NCBI GenBank assembly: GCA_051453625.1
Contig: JBOZIK010000001.1
Coordinates: 294,766,488 to 294,830,487, forward strand
Reading direction: 5' to 3'
DNA from: Welwitschia mirabilis
Lineage: Eukaryota > Gnetophyta > Gnetopsida > Welwitschiales
Length of the DNA: 64,000 nt
Below, piece by piece: positions 57,890 through 64,000 of the stretch. Positions within the stretch are counted from its first letter, which is position 1; every line of letters starts with the position of its first letter. Under the pieces are notes generated by a model. It was not told the DNA's origin and made no database searches. It worked only from the letters and a program-made list of their open reading frames with translations. The position numbers and the translations under genes were made by a program.

Positions 57890-60720
57890 ATTAGTAGCTT
57901 TTTCCATGACCAATACACATTAGAAGCATGTAAAGATTGTTCAGGTACTAGATTGGCCTCTATTTGAGGCATAACCAATTCCATCGTACTAAACAAGGAT
58001 CATCATTATCATTATGCTCAGAATTAAAAGATACATGACTTGCAATGCCCTCATCAAGATTATGATCTTTACTATCACCATCACAAGGAGTACCAGCATG
58101 AGGAGTATTAGTAGGTATATCATCATCATGAGGAGCATCACATCTTCCACTATCACCTATTAACCATCTAGATCCATTACATCTAAAGTTGTTGATGCGA
58201 ACTCCTTTAGATCAAATCTGAGATTATGATGGATAAAAACTAGATCATTTAACCTCTAGGTTGTAAGCTTGTTATGCTTCTTTGAGTATATGTGCTTGAA
58301 GATAATCCAATTACACTTAAAACCTGTGAAATAAAAGGCAACAAGAAAAGTCAAAAAAATAATAAATAAAATATACAAAAAGGCACAATGAAAAAAAGAA
58401 TTAGAAATGTTGAAGTTCAAAGTTCAAACTTCAAACCAATACCAGATGTACTACATGGCTGTGAAAAAATATGAGTGGCTATTTCTTTTAAATTATTAGT
58501 CTCCAAACCATATTCAGACCAACAATCCTCTAAACAAATGAAAGAACAGATCATTTAGATAATACTTTTAGTCATAAAATAAGTTATTCATTTAACCATT
58601 TTTGAATATAGTAAAAACAACTTATTTAACCTGGCTTTAACTGAGATTTCAATGACTCTACCCTAGGCGTATAAAACAAAAAATCCATCCTTTTCTTGTA
58701 CATGATCAAGTCTTTTATCACTTGATCTCTCTTATCTAGATGTGGTATCATATTATTTAGTGCATTGTGAAGTCTTAATATCAATCATATTTCCTCTTTT
58801 GTATGATGAAATTCCCTTCCAAATCCAAATTGTGGGTTTAATATGTGTATGATAACATGCAAATCATCGTGTGTTTGATTGTTCTATCTGTTTCTCATAT
58901 CAAAAATATAATTAAATTAGAAATTAAGAAGGCACATAAATAACATTTATTATAAGTAATTAAAATATCAAACTTTAAGTATATAACTTATGTGCTTTTT
59001 ACTCATATAGTCTTATAGAAATGTTTGCAAATCTGTTAAGAAGACCATTCTTTATAAGATAGGAATGGATGCCCTCCTTTGCTCTTGACATTTCTTCATA
59101 CACATATGTCAAAGAAGGTTTTTTCCCATTCAGCTTTCATAGAATAAGCACTAATGTTTGGGTGATCTACAAATTGTCCAGATGCAGATAAGTGAATATG
59201 ACATTAAAATTTACAAATAAAAATAATTAATAATCTATTTTATTATTTGTAAATACAAAAACAATTATTCTTACTTGTAAGACATTTTTCATCTCAAATC
59301 AAATTTTGCCTGGATGATTAATGTAATAAAAATCATGTCTATCATACGAGTAGCCTTAGAAGTATGATGAAGTGTAGCAAATCTTTCATCATAACTTTAT
59401 GATGGATTATAAAACATCTCCATTAATGCTTGCTTTACTTCTTGCATGCTATCTAGGATAAGAAATTTGTTGTAAACCTTCTGTGGCTAGGCCTGAGAAG
59501 TTCTTTTCCATTAGAGTGCTGATGAGAAAGATGATGAACATGGGAATGAGTGTATATAAATTTTACCATAAATTTTACCCTTTGCAAGATCTAAACAATA
59601 ATAAATGATAATTTCTCAATCCTCAAGTCATATGTTACATTTTCCTTACAAAATGCATGAACAAATATCTAATATATTACTAAAATAACATTTTAAATTT
59701 AATATTACAAATATTTAGTTAATTACCTTTTTAATCTAAGGAAATTTTCTAAGATCTTTGAGAAAAATATCAATGCAGTGTGATGTGCAAAGAGTCCAAT
59801 ATAAATATGGATAATGATGCATCAATAATCTACCTGCTGCCTTATAACTAGATCCATTATCTAAAACAACCTACCAAATACAAAATAAACAAGGCTAAGT
59901 ACAAGAGTACAAGACTACATCATTGTTTTTATAAGGAGAGAATGAGTTTAAATGAATTAAATAGGAACTATTTACTTAGAAAACCTTGCTAGATCCTACT
60001 TCTTCAATCACTTTTTTGAACTCTTCAAATAAGAACTTAGCATTCCTTATGTTAATGCGTCGATAGATTTTAAAAACATTATTCCTGAAGATGATGCTAC
60101 CAGAAAATTAATGAGATTTCTATCCTGTCTATTACTCTAATCATATGTAAGAATGCTACATTCAGATTTGTTCCAAACCTATTCATGCTAGTTCATCATG
60201 TCTTTAATATCATGTTTGACATCATCTAACATGGATTTCCATATCTCTGTGTAAGTGAGAGCTTTAAAATTACTTGGCCCACACTCACCAAAGCATCACA
60301 AACCCTCTAAAACATAGGACTTGCAAATGCTTATAATGGTAAGCCCTATGAATAATAAAGTTATGCAAGGATCTTTTGTACTCTCTTAACTACATTCTAC
60401 TTAGCATGCATACTTGTCTCAATTGCCTGTTAAGTACCAGGATCATGACGTGGAGGCATTAAATCAACAAGTCTTCTTCAAATGGATCAATAACAAGACT
60501 CTAATCCTTGATAAGATAAGGCAACTTTAGGACTAGAAAGTGGAGGATGAATACCACTCTCATACTAGGCCTCAGTAGTACTATTCAAATCAGGAAGGGA
60601 AGAAGAATTATGAGCCCCTAAATTTGTACTCATATGCTTCCAACCATCAACTATTCTCTTTCTAACTCTAGACATAGACGCTTTATGCTCAATTGCAGAA
60701 CTAGAACTAGCTCTCTCCAT
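57890..60720 (-). pseudogene. hAT-family transposase with recognisable introns, degenerate
   Basis: Minus-strand order: a Ser-rich, basic N-terminus (MERASSSSAIEHKASMSRVR from 60,720); a segment GLPL-x-AFASPMF near 60,340; the RNase H-like/DUF659 core with SNRQDRNLINFLVASSSGI (about 60,140-60,090), FLFEEFKKVIEEVGSSKVF and VVLDNGSSYKAAGRLLMHHY, then WTLCTSHCIDIFLKDLRKF (exon 59,870-59,727); NGKELLRPSHRRFTTNF (about 59,510); the C-terminal dimerisation domain WSEYGLETNNLKEIATHIFS (58,523-58,464), IFKHIYSKKHNKLTT and RLNDLVFIHHNLRF (about 58,305-58,215); and an Asp/His-rich tail. These are the landmarks of plant hAT transposases. Several stops and frame changes inactivate it. BED finger, terminal inverted repeats and 8-bp target duplications were not identified. 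Confidence 0.88.
58324..58442 (-). other. Intact-looking 119-bp intron in the hAT dimerisation domain
   Basis: The donor is GTATTG after ...TCTG at 58,443, and the acceptor TTTATTTCACAG ends at 58,324. Removing it keeps the frame and joins CSTSG to FKCNW, matching the family's uninterrupted S-A-S-G-C-E-R-N-W motif. An exon at 59,870-59,727 likewise starts after TTTGGTAG and ends at AAAAAG|GTAATT. Confidence 0.75.
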
Positions 60721-62760
60721 TTGCCTCTATGCTAGAAGATCTACAAGCCTTGCCTTGTTTTTCTTTTACTCCTCTTTATGATTTAACAATATATTCATTT
60801 CCTCCATCACAGAAATGCTAGGTAAGTTAAGACAATGTACAATGTATAGCACCATGAAATGTGGCCTGAAAATAACTGCATTTTAGCATATCTAAATTTT
60901 TAAGATCTAGTTGTGTATAGTGTTACCATGTTGGATCCCTCCTTAACATGTTTAATCACTGAAAAAAGATTAATTGTAATTTGAACTAGATATTATAATA
61001 CATTAATTGGAAAGGCAATGTAATTATGTAAAACATTGTATGAGTAGTAAATGCAAGTAACATACTAACACTGTATAATAACAAATTAATAATAAATATA
61101 AAAAGTATGTTTAAGATTATAAAAATGGTTTATGTAGTATTTCCTAATTAAATGTGTCATTTTCAGAGAACAGCAACAACATAGTATTTTCATGCCAAGT
61201 GATATATCTGTTTAAAAACTATGAACTATTATACTAGAATTGATTTGCCTAAATTATTTTTCACTATTCATGTAATCTGTTTGTGTAAATAACTTCAAAG
61301 AAAACTCTTGATTTAAGTACTTGCTAAAAGTTTTTATTATTTAGACATACATGAATAAAATAAAAAATTAGTAAAAAATTCCTAATTTAAGATCCCACAA
61401 CATGATATTAAAAATTTCTAATTAAACCCATTCTACTGAAAACCTTATCTTCTTCCCAGGAATCTCAAATCATTTTTCTTGTTCAGACACCATTATGGTT
61501 CACTTCTCAAATAACATTTCTTCCACAAAACTTATCACTATTTTTAAGTAACATTTAATTCTATTTGATACTTCCACACTTATAAATCAAAATTTAAGGA
61601 TTTAATTTAGTGGCATCACTTCTCCTTGTTTGTATTTATTGATCACTGCCTTGACGAATTTCTGTAGGTGTCTCATCTCCTAATCCTTTAGTTTTTATTT
61701 TAAAAATTACTCAAGTTTAAGCCTAAATTACTTAATACACCACATTGCATATTGTGCAGTCTCAAAGATAATGATAGCAATAGTGAGAGTAATGGTGACA
61801 TGTTCTAATAGGAGTTCCACATCATATGTAAATGAGATGACCCAAGTGATGAAACAATTACAGTGGCTGAGCTCATAAAGCTAAGAGACACTACATTAAC
61901 AAGCATAGAGATGAATTAAACAAAGTAAAGAAAAGCAACGGGGATTTATCATTTGATAGGATAGTAACAGGTATGATAGAAAGGGTGTGGGAATGGATGG
62001 AGATGGTGGTGCCATGATATTGTGCCAAGCTTTCTTTGATGCTAAAGAGATTGTGCTTCTTCTACATGTTGCTTAAGAGTAGATGATCTTTGTTTTTTAC
62101 AACTCCTCTATCATTTAATAGATCAAATAATATCATAATCTTAGGCATCCCCTAAAATACCGTCACTGCTACCTACGCTTTCATTATCTGAATTTCTTTT
62201 CTGAATATCGTTACCACTACTTACTTCTGTTATTTTTCTTTCTATATTTCTTTGATTTAGTAGCTTTGGTGTTAAATAATAAAAATGTTTGAATTTATTG
62301 AACATTAACATATGAGTATTAGATACAATTGTTTTTAAGGGGGGAAAAATAAAAACAAGAAAGAAATTGATGAATACCTCAACTGTGTTTTGATAAACAC
62401 CTCAAATCATGCAATTCTCAGTTGTCACTAAACAATCAACTAAATGAAGATGAGCTAGGAAGAAAACATAAGGTAGGCGGCAAGCCACATGCACAGAGTT
62501 AGTGAGTTGTGAGTCTTATTGACTATTATGATATGTTAACTATTGAGTCTATTGGCTATTCTCCTCTACGCTCATGCTAAGGAGATGTCTGCTTGACCGA
62601 ATCTACTCATAGGTTTATGCCAAAGAATAGAATGCTCACAGTTGCAGGTTACTTCACATCAATGCACAGAATGCTTGTAGGTCTTGCAGGTTTGCAGGTT
62701 CAGGAATTATAAACATAGGTTGCATGATTATCTTACGCAACTTTTTGATTTTTTTTAATT
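60721..62760. other. Unassigned DNA upstream of the hAT transposase
   Basis: No gene seen. 62,470-62,680 is GC-richer and keeps several CpG, with short repeats of GCAGGTT and GCACAGA. It may be a segment with a different history. Confidence 0.4.
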
Positions 62761-62910
62761 CAAATGGTGATTAGTTGTCATTTAAACAATTGATGAACAA
62801 TTGCTAGAAACCACCAATGCCTTAGAAAATAAATGAATAATAGTTTTTTGAAAAAGTTGGGGGTGACTGATCACCCAAATGGTGATAAATCATCATCAGT
62901 TTAAACATTG
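62761..62910. repeat. Paired direct repeats and a small hairpin
   Basis: CAAATGGTGAT and a following TTTAAACA(A)TTG occur at 62,761-62,791 and at 62,876-62,911, about 115 bases apart. Immediately before the second copy is GGGTGA-CTGA-TCACCC (62,861-62,876), a 6-bp stem with a 4-base loop. This could be the edge of a small DNA transposon, but no matching pair of inverted ends was established. Confidence 0.4.
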
Positions 62911-62980
62911 GTTTAAGGTCCTTTTATAATTAAAGATCAGGGTGAGGGGTGGTTAGATCCTTGGCTTGTAGTTAAGTATA

Positions 62981-63113
62981 ATCTTCATCATTTAATATTA
63001 GGTAGATAAGATTTTATCTTATAGCATTAGGTAAATTAGCTTCCATCATTTATCATTAGGTAGAATCTTCATCACTTAGCATTTGGTTGAGCTTTTCTTA
63101 TAGAATTTGGTGG
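62981..63113. repeat. Degenerate tandem repeat, about 30-bp unit, five copies
   Basis: Units share the core ATTAGGTAGA/ATTTGGTTGA preceded by ATCTTCATCATTTA-like sequence. The cores lie near 62,996, 63,025, 63,055, 63,081 and 63,104, so spacing is 23-30 bases. Confidence 0.65.
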
Positions 63114-64000
63114 ATATTTTCACATAACTCTAATGCCCCTCCACATGCCTCTACCACATGTCTCTAAATGTTTTTTCTATGTATCATCACATCATATCTC
63201 TATCTCCATCATGATTCTGTATGAAATTATGTCCATCTTCCTTCATGTGTTCCAAAAGTAACTAAATATCTATAGTTTAATATGGATAAAAACATAACAT
63301 TCAATTTTATTTTTAAAAATAATAGAGGATATATTTTATGACTAAAATACATAAATTAATATTTTTATTTACAATATACACTTGATATAAATGTCAATTT
63401 TTAAATGTTAATAATAGAAGAGTCATGCATCTATTTCTGACTCTGTTTCTTTATCTTGTTTCTAGTCTTTCATTTAGATTAGTAGGTAGATGGTTCTTTG
63501 CTTTTGATGTTGTTATCCTACTATTTTTCTAATCCTAGGCTCAATTCTATCTTTTATCCTTTCTATAGATATTAGTATTTCCATTTGTCATTCAGGAATA
63601 GCTACAATTCATGGTACTAATATTTCATTTTCACTTGTTGTTGACTATGGTTTAAGAAAATGTAAAATAAGCTTGGATGAAGGTGCAATGAAATACAATA
63701 TTTCATTTTTACTTGATCTACCATATAGAATGTAAAGTACACAAGTATAATTCTAGATGCATAAAATAGAATATGAAGTAATTAAAGGAGATAAGCATGA
63801 GGTATGTAAAAAATGATTATGAGATAGTACATGAAACTAAATATGCTTGAATAAAGTCCATTCTTATAAAAAATGAATCTATTCAAAAGAGAAATATGAA
63901 ACTAAGAGATACTTAACATTCACAAAAACATCATAGAAATATACCTACTTATGACAAAAACAATGAAGCTAGGGCACAATTAAATATTAGTCTATTTAGG
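63114..64000. other. Gene-free AT-rich spacer to the window end
   Basis: Nothing recognisable on either strand. Confidence 0.5.

Overview
The window looks like nuclear DNA of a flowering plant. It is very AT-rich and almost free of CpG, and every recognisable reading frame belongs to a plant transposable element. I found no intact host gene, no rRNA or tRNA gene and no CRISPR array. Nine N-runs interrupt it (3,056-3,303; 4,669-5,058; 11,803-11,812; 15,700-15,799; 19,182-19,757; 20,949-21,048; 45,771-46,312; 52,825-52,898; 53,516-53,615). Several abut tandem repeats or duplicated sequence, which suggests a short-read assembly. The species cannot be named from this.

Layout: 1-850 is the 3' end of a plant L1-type LINE (+). 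2.56-3.48 kb is a CpG-retaining, GA/CT-rich island unlike the rest, holding one weak candidate first exon (-). 3.5-16.3 kb is mostly featureless AT-rich DNA with a SINE-like block and several A/T-run-terminated insertion ends. 16.4-20.6 kb is the 5' half of a Ty3/gypsy element (-) resembling the Del/Tekay chromoviruses: LTR, tRNA-Met primer site, a 44-bp minisatellite, gag, protease and partial reverse transcriptase. 20.6-30.8 kb is a degenerate CACTA (En/Spm) transposon (-) with a full-length but broken tnp2-type transposase. 39.3-45.8 kb is a Ty1/copia element (+) of SIRE/Maximus type. 49.1-57.1 kb is an Athila-type Ty3/gypsy element (-) with two recognisable LTRs. 57.9-60.7 kb is a hAT transposase (-) that keeps some intron borders. 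The remainder is unassigned spacer, with one unassigned minus-strand coding relic at 47.7-49.0 kb.

Nothing here works as a gene system. The elements are independent, decayed insertions, some abutting. Three patterns run through them. First, premature stops sit repeatedly where the family has Gln (CAA/CAG) or Trp (TGG), the result expected from C-to-T decay of methylated cytosine. Second, there are several contiguous direct duplications (68, 87, 244, 261 and about 459 bp periods). Third, unusual repeats occur in retroelement control regions: the 44-bp array in the gypsy leader and a swarm of inverted AGACATCT/AGATGTCT octamers in the copia LTR. I did not find convincing evidence of a new biological system. 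The best leads are the CpG-retaining island, the leader minisatellite, the palindromic LTR repeats and the CACTA/gypsy junction at 20,590.
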